NCBI RefSeq assembly: GCF_013155275.1
Contig: NZ_JABJXS010000012.1
Coordinates: forward strand, 1 to 64,000
Direction: 5' to 3'
DNA: 64,000 bases
Source: Brenneria sp. hezel4-2-4
Lineage (GTDB): Bacteria > Pseudomonadota > Gammaproteobacteria > Enterobacterales > Enterobacteriaceae
Shown: positions 9,030 through 16,729 of the stretch, piece by piece
Numbering within the stretch: the stretch's first letter is position 1
Layout of the letters: each line of letters starts with the position of its first letter
Position numbers and translations under genes: made by a program
The notes under the pieces: generated by a model
Told to the model about the DNA's origin: nothing
Seen by the model: the letters and a program-made list of their open reading frames with translations, nothing else
The model's database searches: none

Positions 9030-9122
9030 CGGAGGGACTACAGATGGACTACAATGTGAAGCATCCTCAGAAATCAACCCTTGTGATTTGCCTTCGATAG
9101 TCTTGTATGCAAAATTAGCCAT
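9030..9122 (-). pseudogene. Hcp (type VI secretion tube protein), N-terminal remnant
   Basis: The minus-strand frame from ATG 9122 (AAGGAA 6 bases upstream) reads MANFAYKTIEGKSQGLIS, the usual beginning of Hcp family proteins. After about 18 residues the similarity is lost (EDASHCSPS follows where Hcp has a Gly-Cys-Ser-Ser turn). The rest of the roughly 160-residue Hcp is absent. The remnant suggests an hcp gene with downstream cargo once stood here, before or beside the AT-rich operon to its right. Confidence 0.5.
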
Positions 9123-9309
9123 ATAAATTTCCTTTTCAGTTGGTTTTATATTTTACAGATAAAATCGGTAATAAACATTTAGGAAAATATATTTAGACGC
9201 TGATTTACAATGAGCAATTGATGCATAAAAATAAATAGCACTCTTTTTATTACCCTATGGCATTACAATCAACCATTACGTAATCATGTATCTCACGGAT
9301 GAATTCACA

Positions 9310-9455
9310 ATGACCAAATCAGACTAGGATGAATTGACTGACCGCATAGTAAACATGTTCAGCACTACCGTTCTCTGAAGGCATGGGATCTGGAATAGCT
9401 GAAACAGCTAAGTAGAGATGGCTTATATTTTCTATTTTTCCTCTTTAAAAATTGA
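9310..9455 (+). pseudogene. Degenerate small ORF (about 48 codons)
   Basis: If one TAG (after MTKSD) is read through, a one-base frameshift near 9375 is corrected and a second TAG (after AWDLE) is ignored, a plausible protein appears: MTKSD.DELTDRIVNMFSTTVL, SLKAWDLE.LKQLSRDGLYF, ending FLFKN. The amino-acid pattern (amphipathic, with Trp and charged residues) looks like real former coding sequence. I cannot name the family. It lies between the Hcp remnant and the AT-rich operon. Confidence 0.3.
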
Positions 9456-9489
9456 ACATTCGTTGAGGCAATAAAAATCAGGAGAACTT

Positions 9490-9606
9490 ATGGAGAGTGT
9501 TTGTTTAAAAAATCATCTGACAAAGATATGCTCCAGTATCGAACCGCTGCCTTTATCAATGATGTTAGACGTTAACTTATATCCAATGAATTTATTTCAA
9601 TTTTAA
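9490..9606 (+). CDS. Possible 38-residue peptide
   Basis: ATG 9490 is preceded by AGGAGA with ideal spacing (6 bases) and opens a 38-codon frame ending at TAA 9604-9606. The peptide begins MESVCLKNHLTKICSSIE and ends YPMNLFQF, with two Cys and a hydrophobic C-terminus. Its initiation signal is stronger than that of the ankyrin gene that follows 157 bases later. It may be a real small protein, a leader peptide or the truncated start of a lost gene. Confidence 0.35.
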   Translation: MESVCLKNHLTKICSSIEPLPLSMMLDVNLYPMNLFQF

Positions 9607-9652
9607 TTATTAACGCGTTAATCAAAAAAATTTGACATATATCAATAATAAC

Positions 9653-9681
9653 TTGAACATGATTTTTATTGATGCTATGTT
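9653..9681 (+). promoter_or_regulatory. Putative sigma70 promoter of the ankyrin-HAD-APRT-PCD operon
   Basis: TTGAAC at 9653-9658 and TATGTT at 9676-9681 are 17 bases apart, in a very AT-rich stretch about 80 bases before the ankyrin ATG. A second -35-like TTGACA lies at 9632-9637 without a well-placed -10. Confidence 0.35.
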
Positions 9682-9763
9682 TCTTATCACACTACATTAA
9701 TTATTTTTCATTCCATGACTCTTTATCACTATGGATATGTAAACTTACACGCGGATTATTTTA

Positions 9764-10213
9764 ATGAGACACAAAGCATCAGAATACTATTCAATTTATG
9801 GTATTAATAAAGCGGATGAAAAGGGTTACACGACATTACATCTGGCCGCGATGGAAGCTAATGATGAAATGGTTAAACAGCTTATAGAATCAGGAGCCGA
9901 TATTAATGCACCGACATCACATGGCAGCACTCCTCTTCATAAGGCCTGTACTTTTGGGAATGTACACACCGCCAAGTTATTGGCTGAAATGGGGGCAAAT
10001 ATAGAAGCAATGACATCAAATAGTGAGGTATTATCTTTCAGTAATAGAACGCCTTTACATGAAGCTGCCGTTGAGGGAAAATATAAATGTGTTGAATATC
10101 TTATCTCCATTGGAGCAAATATCACAGCGCTTACAGAAGATGGTGAAACCCCTTTTGACCTGGCAAAAAAGTACAATCATAATAATATATTCCCTCTTTT
10201 TAAAATGAAATAA
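9764..10213 (+). CDS. Ankyrin-repeat protein
   Basis: The 149-residue product is almost wholly ankyrin repeats: GYTTLHLAAMEANDEMVKQLIESGADINA, then STPLHKACTFGNVHTAKLL, RTPLHEAAVEGKYKCVEYLISIGANI, and a capping repeat with ETPFDLAKKYN. Ankyrin stacks bind proteins and have no chemistry of their own. It is the first gene of an operon: the next ATG comes 5 bases after its stop. The ribosome-binding site is weak. In secretion-associated loci such proteins are often partners or immunity factors, but nothing here proves that. The very AT-rich base composition is shared with the following five genes. Confidence 0.85.
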   Translation: MRHKASEYYSIYGINKADEKGYTTLHLAAMEANDEMVKQLIESGADINAPTSHGSTPLHKACTFGNVHTAKLLAEMGANIEAMTSNSEVLSFSNRTPLHEAAVEGKYKCVEYLISIGANITALTEDGETPFDLAKKYNHNNIFPLFKMK

Positions 10214-10218
10214 AATTC

Positions 10219-10986
10219 ATGAATTGCATCATAAAGCCAAAATGTTTTGTTTTTGATCTTGATGGTACTATTATATTTAATAATAAAACATTATCAGAAT
10301 CATTAGAAAATGAAATAATAAAACTGTCAGAATATGGGATGGTTATATTTGCCACAGCAAGACCTTTTCGTGATGTAAAGCAAGTTTTACCAAGTACATT
10401 ATGGTCCTCACACATTGTTTGCATGAACGGTTCTGTTTATTATAAAAATCAGTCTACTGAAGATGTAAAGTATATAGATCATAATATAACTAAAGATATC
10501 ATCTATTTTTTATTATCGAGCAACATTCCATTTGTGGCAGATAATGATGAATGTTTTTATCTAACAAATCATGATTTGGATTTTTTTAAATATACTAAAT
10601 CATGTGGAATAAAGCCTGTTTCAGATATTGAACACATGTTAAAAAAAGGAATTTGCAAGATCCAAATTTTTGGTAAAAATCATATTCACAATTTTGTTAA
10701 CCTAGAAGAAACCATAATTCATAACTATCGTGATGTGGATTTCTTCGATCTTTCATCAAAACGAGTAGACAAAGCGGATTTAATATTAAAATATAACTTA
10801 AGAAACTATAAAGTCATCGCTTTCGGCAATGACACCAATGATTTTAAAATACTGAAAGCAGCAGATTTAAGCGTATGTATTGGCGACAATATAAAACTTA
10901 AAGATGTTTGTGATTACGTTATTGACTCTTTTGATACCGAAAGAGACATCGTTAGTTTTATTCAGGCAGAACTATATGAAATTTAA
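10219..10986 (+). CDS. HAD-superfamily hydrolase, Cof (IIB) type
   Basis: The 255-residue protein has all HAD motifs: CFVFDLDGTII near residue 10 (nucleophile Asp and acid/base Asp), FATARPFRDV (motif II Thr), a Lys region, and VIAFGNDTNDFKILKAADLSVCIGDN (motif IV GNDxND). The long insert between motifs II and III is the C2B cap of the Cof subfamily, which dephosphorylates sugar phosphates, pyridoxal phosphate, FMN or nucleotides. The substrate is unknown. It starts 5 bases after the ankyrin stop, and its last 11 bases overlap the next HAD gene, so translation is coupled. Confidence 0.88.
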   Translation: MNCIIKPKCFVFDLDGTIIFNNKTLSESLENEIIKLSEYGMVIFATARPFRDVKQVLPSTLWSSHIVCMNGSVYYKNQSTEDVKYIDHNITKDIIYFLLSSNIPFVADNDECFYLTNHDLDFFKYTKSCGIKPVSDIEHMLKKGICKIQIFGKNHIHNFVNLEETIIHNYRDVDFFDLSSKRVDKADLILKYNLRNYKVIAFGNDTNDFKILKAADLSVCIGDNIKLKDVCDYVIDSFDTERDIVSFIQAELYEI

Positions 10987-11620
10987 TTGTATATCTTTTG
11001 ATTTTGATGGAACGATATGTGATACAAGGAATGCAATAAAGTATACTCTTTATGAACTATTCCCAGTAAAAACGGGCGAAGAAATAGATAATTGCATTGC
11101 TATGGGACTGTCATTGACTGATACTTTTGCTGAGCTTCTTGGTGATAGCATCAGTGAGAGTGAAATTTCAACGTTAACTTCTCGATATAGAAAAAAATAT
11201 AATAGTGAGTTTTTTATTCATCAAACTCTATATCCTCATGTAAAAGAAACCATTAAGCATCTGTACGATAAAAACGTTCTGGTTATTATTGTTAGCAATA
11301 AAGGAGAACAATCCATATATGAGTTTTTAGATAAATATGATTTATCCCGTTTTATATCGTTAGTTGTTGGCTCAAGAGAGAATGTTAAACCTAAACCAAG
11401 CGTTGAACCGTGGAATAATGTTATAGCAAAAAAATTTACTTCACTATCATTATCTAACGTTCTTCATGTTGGAGATACTGAGCCAGATATTGAATATGCT
11501 AAGAATTTAAAAATTCCATGCGCTTATATGACATACGGTTTTGGTAAGCCGGTGTCCGAATTAACATTAAAACCAGATTATATATTTGAGAGATTCAATG
11601 ACATACTTAAAATCATATGA
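10976..11620 (+). CDS. HAD-superfamily hydrolase, phosphoglycolate-phosphatase-like (IA)
   Basis: The 214-residue product has SFDFDGTICDT (motif I), VIIVSNKG (motif II), KPKPSVEPW (motif III Lys) and VLHVGDTEPDIEYAKN (motif IV) with a small helical cap, the Gph/PGP-like class IA pattern. ATG 10976 overlaps the previous gene and gives the expected N-terminus MKFNCISFDFDG; a longer in-frame start exists at 10904 inside the Cof-type gene and is unlikely. Two different HAD phosphatases side by side suggest successive dephosphorylations in one pathway. A broken second copy of this gene lies at 131-671. It overlaps the following gene by about 23 bases. Confidence 0.88.
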   Translation: MKFNCISFDFDGTICDTRNAIKYTLYELFPVKTGEEIDNCIAMGLSLTDTFAELLGDSISESEISTLTSRYRKKYNSEFFIHQTLYPHVKETIKHLYDKNVLVIIVSNKGEQSIYEFLDKYDLSRFISLVVGSRENVKPKPSVEPWNNVIAKKFTSLSLSNVLHVGDTEPDIEYAKNLKIPCAYMTYGFGKPVSELTLKPDYIFERFNDILKII

Positions 11621-12821
11621 CTTCAAAGAAGGCTCAATTTATAAAAGTCTTTGCAAAAATCCATATATATCAGATATAAAGTTAGTAAAAGAAAAAAACA
11701 TCATTATTAAAAATATATTCTGGGATGGCGCCATTCGGGTCATAGAAAAATATATTTCCTGTTTTTTTAATGAAAAAATAAAGAAACACTGGCAGAATGA
11801 TAAAATCATATTCAGGCTTGCATTATCATCATATGAGTATGGGGGGGTCTATTTTTTATCCAGACATGAACTGGAAACTTATAGATCGCAGATAATAAAA
11901 TATAGCGAAGAAATTAACGAAGTATATAATTGGTTTTCTGAGAAAAAACTTTTAAACATAACATTCAATTTGTGTATAAACTATTTTGTGTTTAATTGGG
12001 GAGAGGCAGAGTCTAAAGGACAAATGATAGCCCCTTATCAATTTCAAATGAGCAAAAACCAAAAATTATACTATCGTGATGATGGGTTCTATATAAATCA
12101 TAATTTGGTGGCTTCGCTTGGTGATATCCCTGTTTATGATTTACATGATTTCGCACATGTTGTCAGTACATTATGTAAACCGTCTTTATATGGGTGCTAT
12201 TATCACGATCTTCCAGAGAAGATCACAAATGATGTTTTTAGAAGATTAATTTCAATACCTCATAATGAGGATAACTCTCCGATCTCGGATGGATTTTTAT
12301 ACTCCAAGATAACACGAAAACTTTATGATAATATTAAAAGAACCAATGATTATCAAAAGATAGCTGATGTTATCGGCGAAAGAATAGCTAATTATCTTAT
12401 GGGGTACGATGCTATAAAAATTGGAGAAAGAATCTACAGGAGGAATATGGCAATAAAACCATACGAGTTAATCATATTAGCCATAAATAAATTATATGAA
12501 TCTTCCGCATCTGAAGTTGAGCGGTTTGTAATTATCAGAAATGATAATTCTCTAGACTTATCTGATACTACAGCAGTGGAAAGACTTCTTCAGCTAAGCC
12601 AAAACTCACAGTGGTTGTATGCAGAAGCACGTAATACACTTAGACACAGAGGACATTGTGAATCATATCGACGAACTTTATCAATGCTTGCAGCCGAACA
12701 AAAAATTGATTCTTATTTATATAAGATAATAAATGGAATATTAGATTTTAATATGAACCAGTTAAGATTAGGAATCTCTATCCTGAAAAAAGCCGCACAA
12801 GACGAGGAAGTATTATTATGA
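11598..12821 (+). CDS. Unrecognised 407-residue protein with a His-rich HDFAH motif
   Basis: I do not recognise the family. The protein is mostly helical by composition, rich in Tyr, Lys and Ile, with no signal peptide or membrane segment. The most striking stretch is VYDLHDFAHVVSTL, about residue 180, with H-x3-H, followed some 15 residues later by GCYYHDLPEKI; such His/Asp/Glu clusters often bind metal. The C-terminal third (QNSQWLYAEARNTLRHRGHCESYRRT) is basic and helical. ATG 11598 lies inside the end of the HAD gene; TTG 11586 is possible. The ATG of the phosphoribosyltransferase overlaps its stop by 4 bases. Its neighbours (two phosphatases, an APRT-like enzyme and a pterin-recycling enzyme) make a biosynthetic enzyme, perhaps an oxygenase, the leading guess. 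Confidence 0.75.
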   Translation: MTYLKSYDFKEGSIYKSLCKNPYISDIKLVKEKNIIIKNIFWDGAIRVIEKYISCFFNEKIKKHWQNDKIIFRLALSSYEYGGVYFLSRHELETYRSQIIKYSEEINEVYNWFSEKKLLNITFNLCINYFVFNWGEAESKGQMIAPYQFQMSKNQKLYYRDDGFYINHNLVASLGDIPVYDLHDFAHVVSTLCKPSLYGCYYHDLPEKITNDVFRRLISIPHNEDNSPISDGFLYSKITRKLYDNIKRTNDYQKIADVIGERIANYLMGYDAIKIGERIYRRNMAIKPYELIILAINKLYESSASEVERFVIIRNDNSLDLSDTTAVERLLQLSQNSQWLYAEARNTLRHRGHCESYRRTLSMLAAEQKIDSYLYKIINGILDFNMNQLRLGISILKKAAQDEEVLL

Positions 12822-13336
12822 TTTCACATGAAATAAAAATTATTTGGGATCATCCCAAGAAAGGAATAAAATTCCACGATATTACCCCAGTACTCGCTAA
12901 CAGTGAATTGCGACATAAAGCAATTTCATTTTTAGCAAATGAATTTAAAAATAAGGTAGATACCGTTGTCGCTATTGATGCCTTAGGATTCATTATAGGG
13001 GCGATGGTTGCAGATAGGCTCGGGGTATCTTTTGTCCCAATACGCAAACCAAATAAACTGCCGCGTGCAACGATTTCAACATCATATAGCAGTGAATACG
13101 CTTCAAATGAATTACATATTCATTCTGATGCTTTATCCAGCAGAAATCGTGTCCTTTTGATCGATGACGTTTTAGGTAGCGGAGGAACCTGTTTGGGTGC
13201 AATAAAGCTTTGCGAAAAATTAGGTGCAACCGTTGTTGGCGCAGGATTTTTATTAGAATTAACCGCGCTGAATGGCAGGGGAAAACTAGATGGATATCTC
13301 GTTAAATCATGTGGTTATATTGACGGAGAGGTATAA
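12818..13336 (+). CDS. Phosphoribosyltransferase, adenine-phosphoribosyltransferase-like
   Basis: The 172-residue protein is a type I phosphoribosyltransferase: KGIKFHDITPVLAN (APRT-like N-terminus), VVAIDALGFIIGAMVADRLGVSFVPIRKPNKLP (base-binding and flexible-loop region) and the PRPP motif VLLIDDVLGSGGTCLGAI. The length fits APRT (about 170-185 residues). True APRT makes AMP from adenine and PRPP; the departures (ALGF where housekeeping APRTs have ARGF, a shortened hood) allow another base. It is read from an ATGA overlap with the gene before and its stop overlaps the start of the next, so it is a full member of this operon and is unlikely to be the housekeeping apt, which normally lies elsewhere with dnaX. 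Confidence 0.88.
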   Translation: MISHEIKIIWDHPKKGIKFHDITPVLANSELRHKAISFLANEFKNKVDTVVAIDALGFIIGAMVADRLGVSFVPIRKPNKLPRATISTSYSSEYASNELHIHSDALSSRNRVLLIDDVLGSGGTCLGAIKLCEKLGATVVGAGFLLELTALNGRGKLDGYLVKSCGYIDGEV

Positions 13337-13671
13337 TGGTAGAGCATAAACCAATATATCCACTCACCGAAAATGATATTCACATCTTACTGAATGAATG
13401 TCCGGATTGTAGATTGGTCAGTTCTGATCGTATAAATAAAATTATTCAGGTACTCAAGTTCAGTTGCTATCTTGATAGTATTAACTTCCTATTAAAAGTT
13501 GGATATAAAGCAGAATCAATGCAGCATCACCCTAAAATTATCTGTGAATGGAATCATGTAACGTTAGAATGGTGGACTCACTCTCATAAAGGATTAACTA
13601 CTGCTGATAGCCGAATGATTAAAGAAGTACAGGCGCTCTTTCATTCGTTCAGGCATAATCAAAGCGAATAA
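13336..13671 (+). CDS. Pterin-4a-carbinolamine dehydratase (PhhB/DCoH-like)
   Basis: The 111-residue product matches the family signature: ESMQHHPKI (E-x3-H-H-P), a Trp five residues later (CEW), the second active-site His after nine more (WWTHSH), and GLTTADSRM with the final Asp. These enzymes dehydrate 4a-hydroxytetrahydropterin, restoring the cofactor after each turnover of a pterin-dependent amino-acid hydroxylase. Some members instead act in molybdopterin metabolism or as transcription coactivators. The start codon overlaps the previous stop (TAATG). No phenylalanine hydroxylase of known type is in the window, so either it lies elsewhere or the unrecognised protein three genes earlier uses the pterin. 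Confidence 0.88.
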   Translation: MVEHKPIYPLTENDIHILLNECPDCRLVSSDRINKIIQVLKFSCYLDSINFLLKVGYKAESMQHHPKIICEWNHVTLEWWTHSHKGLTTADSRMIKEVQALFHSFRHNQSE

Positions 13672-13958
13672 ATAAGATATCGGAGATTACGTGTTCTACT
13701 AACTCTTGCGTAACGCATGAGATGATATTATTCCTGCGATAATAAGGGTAACTACCAATAAGTACAACGTATTAAACCAGGAAACATACACTGCCTCTCG
13801 AATTGGAAAGACGGTACATAACATTCAGTTGAAGCGCGTTTTATCAAATGTGGTGAAGCCATAGGCCGGCGGCCACCTCAGCAACCAGTGTCCGCCATCA
13901 CACGCCACTATAAACACGCACTTCTAACAATAATCCGTTTGCTATATCGCGGCGAAAA
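13672..13958. other. Intergenic region after the PCD operon
   Basis: 287 bases between the dehydratase gene and the convergent gldA. I see no clear hairpin with a T run, no ORF and no repeat. Base composition changes here from AT-rich to the GC level of the core genes, marking the edge of the accessory region. Confidence 0.4.
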
Positions 13959-15077
13959 TTAATTTAATGCCCGGTAGTGTTCGCCCAGCGCGTTTGCCGC
14001 GATCATCGCGTTATAAACGTCATCCTCCGTTATATCCATCGCCATATTGTTCATCGTATCCTCTGGCGAACAGGCTATTCTTGCGACTTCGCGCCATTCC
14101 GCGCTGATGAAGTTTTTCAGCCCCAACTCTTTAAGCGTCAACGGCAGCTTGGCGATTTTGATAATTCGAATAACCTCTTCTATCTCTTCGCGCGGCGCGT
14201 TTTCCAGAACCAACTGCGTCAGTAGGCCAAAGACGACTTTTTCACCGTGCTGCGCTTTATGCAGGTCTGAAATGATCGACATACCGTTATGAACGGCATG
14301 CGCCGCGGCCAGGCCGCCGGCTTCCGCGCCCACGCCGCTTAAATAGATCGTGGCTTCGATGGTTTGTTCCAGCGCCGGCGTGGTGATGTTGTTTTCCACC
14401 GCGGCCATGGCGGACTGAACGTTTTCGCTCAGCACTTTGTAGCACAGTTCAGCAAGTCCCAGACCGGTTCGGGAAGGTTTATGCAACACTAGATTAACGC
14501 CGTCCGACTGGTAACAGGCGCGCGCTTCAAAGTAGGTTGCCAGGGCATCGCCTACGCCGGCGGAGAAAAACCGCGCCGGGGCGGAAGAGATAATCGACGT
14601 ATCGGCGACCACCACATCCGGATTCTGCGGCAAGAAAAGATAACGTTCGAATTCGCCTGATTCAGTGTAAATCACCGCTAACGCCGTACAAGGCGCGTCC
14701 GTTGACGCAATGGTGGGAAACAGCACAACCGGCATTTTTTGGTAGAAGGCGACGGCCTTGGCGACATCCAGCGTTTTACCGCCGCCGATGCCGACAATGA
14801 TATTGACATCATGTTGTCGTGCAATGGCCTGCAATCTATCGATTTCTTTTTGCGAGCACTCATACTGGAACTTTTCTGCCACCCCATTGAGATTGGCGGC
14901 CTTGAGTGCGGAGAGCGCCTCGTCTTCTACCCGGCGCAAGATAAACTCATCACTTATAATTAACGCGTTATCGCCAAAATCCTTAACGAAATCATTGAGT
15001 TTTCCCAGCATTTCCACACCGATGAAGAATTTTTTCGGTGAGGTGACCGTTCTTGGTACTTTAGTATCTTTAATCAT
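13959..15077 (-). CDS. gldA: Glycerol dehydrogenase (iron/zinc-containing polyol dehydrogenase)
   Basis: The 372-residue protein has the GldA pattern: GIGGGKTLDVAKA (NAD-binding, near residue 97), PTIASTDAPCTALAV, and the metal ligands in GVGDALATYFEA (Asp), AAHAVHNGM (His) and KAQHGEKVVFGLL (His). It oxidises glycerol to dihydroxyacetone with NAD+ and can act on other small diols. The length is close to the E. coli enzyme (367). The region before its start is AT-rich with a TATAAT-like hexamer. It is monocistronic, near a polyol dehydrogenase and a sugar-transporter gene, so polyol use is a local theme. Confidence 0.92.
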   Translation of the reverse strand: MIKDTKVPRTVTSPKKFFIGVEMLGKLNDFVKDFGDNALIISDEFILRRVEDEALSALKAANLNGVAEKFQYECSQKEIDRLQAIARQHDVNIIVGIGGGKTLDVAKAVAFYQKMPVVLFPTIASTDAPCTALAVIYTESGEFERYLFLPQNPDVVVADTSIISSAPARFFSAGVGDALATYFEARACYQSDGVNLVLHKPSRTGLGLAELCYKVLSENVQSAMAAVENNITTPALEQTIEATIYLSGVGAEAGGLAAAHAVHNGMSIISDLHKAQHGEKVVFGLLTQLVLENAPREEIEEVIRIIKIAKLPLTLKELGLKNFISAEWREVARIACSPEDTMNNMAMDITEDDVYNAMIAANALGEHYRALN

Positions 15078-15512
15078 TTTTAATGCTCTTTTTACTACTT
15101 ACCGCAGCTTAATTATTTGAAATCATCCCTTTCAATGGCATGAAAAAGATAATTAGAAATGAAAAAAATATATTACTTCTATTTTCCACAACGAAAATTA
15201 TATATAACACAATGAAATTTAAATATTTCCTCTTTATTCAGCAGACTTGGTATAAACATGAAAATTAGCGGAAGCAGGTAAATCGCTTTACCTTGAGAGA
15301 TGTACATCGGAGACAATGATAGATAAAAAAATCTAATGATATAAAGAGAAGGCGTAACGAATTGTTCTCAGCAAGCAAGCTGACGTTTCACAATAACCGA
15401 GCGTCAGGCAGGCGTGAAACACGCCCTATCCGCTCTGGAAAATGACATTTTTAGTTACAATTACGCCAAAATCGAAAGCATGCGACAATAGCCGGCGCCC
15501 GGACAATAGGTT
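15078..15512. other. Intergenic region between gldA and yedI
   Basis: 435 bases. The half next to gldA is AT-rich and contains its likely promoter (TATATATAAT-like on the minus strand near 15195-15215). The half next to the yedI stop has a small perfect hairpin, GGCGTG-AAA-CACGCC around 15411-15425, without a T tail. No ORF is convincing. Confidence 0.4.
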
Positions 15513-16415
15513 TTATGTCCGTAACCGGGATATCAAAGACACCACCAGCAGCACGACGGATCCGACAATCAAACCAACCACCAGATTCGCCAGATTATTC
15601 GCCAATACGGCGACAACGCCGTTGTATTTATCGCCAAAATCGGTGATGAGATGATGCAGCCACGGCAAACCATGAACCACGATGCCGCCGCCGACTAAAA
15701 ACATCGCCAGCGTCCCGACCACGGAAAGCGCTTTCATCAGCCAGGGCGCGGCCGTCAACAGTCCGGCCCCTACCTTTTGGGCGATAAATGATGATTTTTG
15801 TTTAAGCCACAGCCCCAGATCGTCCAGCTTAACGATACCGGCCACAATGCCATATACGCCGACGGTCACCAGAATGGCGATACCGGCCAGAACGATAACC
15901 TGATTGAGCAACGGCGATTCCGACACAATACCCAGCGTAATCGCGACAATCTCAGCCGAAAGGATAAAGTCGGTGCGTATCGCCCCTTTCACCTTGTCGT
16001 CTTCGTAGGTCGGGGCATCGGACTGCGCCGCCGCAAGTAATCGCTGCTGTCGGGCCTCCGGCGTCTTTTCCGCCTTATCGCGATGTAAACTGTGCATCAC
16101 CTTTTCCACGCCTTCGTAGCAAAGGAAAGCGCCGCCTATCATCAGCAACGGCGTAATCGCCCAGGGGATGAACGCACTGATCAGTAACGCCACCGGCACC
16201 AGAAACAGCTTATTCAGAAAGGAACCTTTCGCCACCCGCCATATCACCGGCAATTCACGGTTCGCCTTAACGCCGCTCACCTGTTGGGCGTTCAGGGAAA
16301 GATCGTCCCCCAATACGCCGGCCGTTTTTTTAACGGCCATTTTTCCCATCACGGAAATATCGTCCAGCAACGTGGCGATATCATCCAGCAGCGTCAGTAA
16401 ACTTGCTCCAGCCAA
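15513..16415 (-). CDS. yedI: DUF808 inner-membrane protein (YedI)
   Basis: The product (300 residues from TTG 16415) matches Yed[26 protein letters not shown] at the N-terminus, [19 protein letters not shown], then several hydrophobic segments ([26 protein letters not shown], a block near [10 protein letters not shown] and C-terminal [16 protein letters not shown]), so a polytopic membrane protein. Its function is unknown. I prefer TTG 16415 because AAGGA stands 7-8 bases before it and the family begins there; ATG codons at 16439 and 16496 would add residues not found in relatives. It is divergent from the polyol dehydrogenase gene. Confidence 0.88.
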   Translation of the reverse strand: MAGASLLTLLDDIATLLDDISVMGKMAVKKTAGVLGDDLSLNAQQVSGVKANRELPVIWRVAKGSFLNKLFLVPVALLISAFIPWAITPLLMIGGAFLCYEGVEKVMHSLHRDKAEKTPEARQQRLLAAAQSDAPTYEDDKVKGAIRTDFILSAEIVAITLGIVSESPLLNQVIVLAGIAILVTVGVYGIVAGIVKLDDLGLWLKQKSSFIAQKVGAGLLTAAPWLMKALSVVGTLAMFLVGGGIVVHGLPWLHHLITDFGDKYNGVVAVLANNLANLVVGLIVGSVVLLVVSLISRLRT

Positions 16416-16677
16416 AGTGTTGTTCCTTATTCCGTTCATTATAGCGACAGCAGGGACACACCTGCCTTTCAGAACCAGCATAGACGTAATTCCCACAGAA
16501 TCCTACTCGCTCCGTACCGGCGATTTTTCTGACATGGAATGTGCAGCGGGCGTTACGTTTTTTCCGCCATTGCTTCACGCGTCCCGACAAAAATCCGGCG
16601 GCGCCCCGGTGGAGGAAAATCCACGCAAATAATTAATAACTTATTAATAAATATCATATTTTTATTATCACTCAAAA

Positions 16678-16695
16678 AATGTTACCCTTAACATT
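16678..16695. promoter_or_regulatory. LacI-family-like operator before the polyol dehydrogenase gene
   Basis: AATGTTACCCTTAACATT is a perfect 7+7 palindrome around a CCCT centre, of the GntR/IdnR type (TGTTA-N4-TAACA) used by gluconate-class LacI-family repressors. It lies 35-52 bases upstream of the TTG start of the dehydrogenase gene, where it could overlap a promoter. Confidence 0.5.
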
Positions 16696-16729
16696 GGATA
16701 AATAACCTCCAATGGAGTAAGGATAAGAT

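Noticed and set aside
12818-13336. Housekeeping apt gene
   Set aside because: Start and stop overlap neighbours of an accessory AT-rich operon, and the sequence departs from canonical APRT at the base-binding loop; it is more likely a specialised paralogue, though this needs the rest of the genome to confirm.
2587-13671. One single biosynthetic cluster uniting the peptide synthetase with the APRT/PCD operon
   Set aside because: They are on opposite strands, 3.3 kb apart, separated by mobile-element scars and core-like genes (cyclotransferase-like gene, flavin monooxygenase). A link through aromatic amino acids and pterin is tempting but unsupported.
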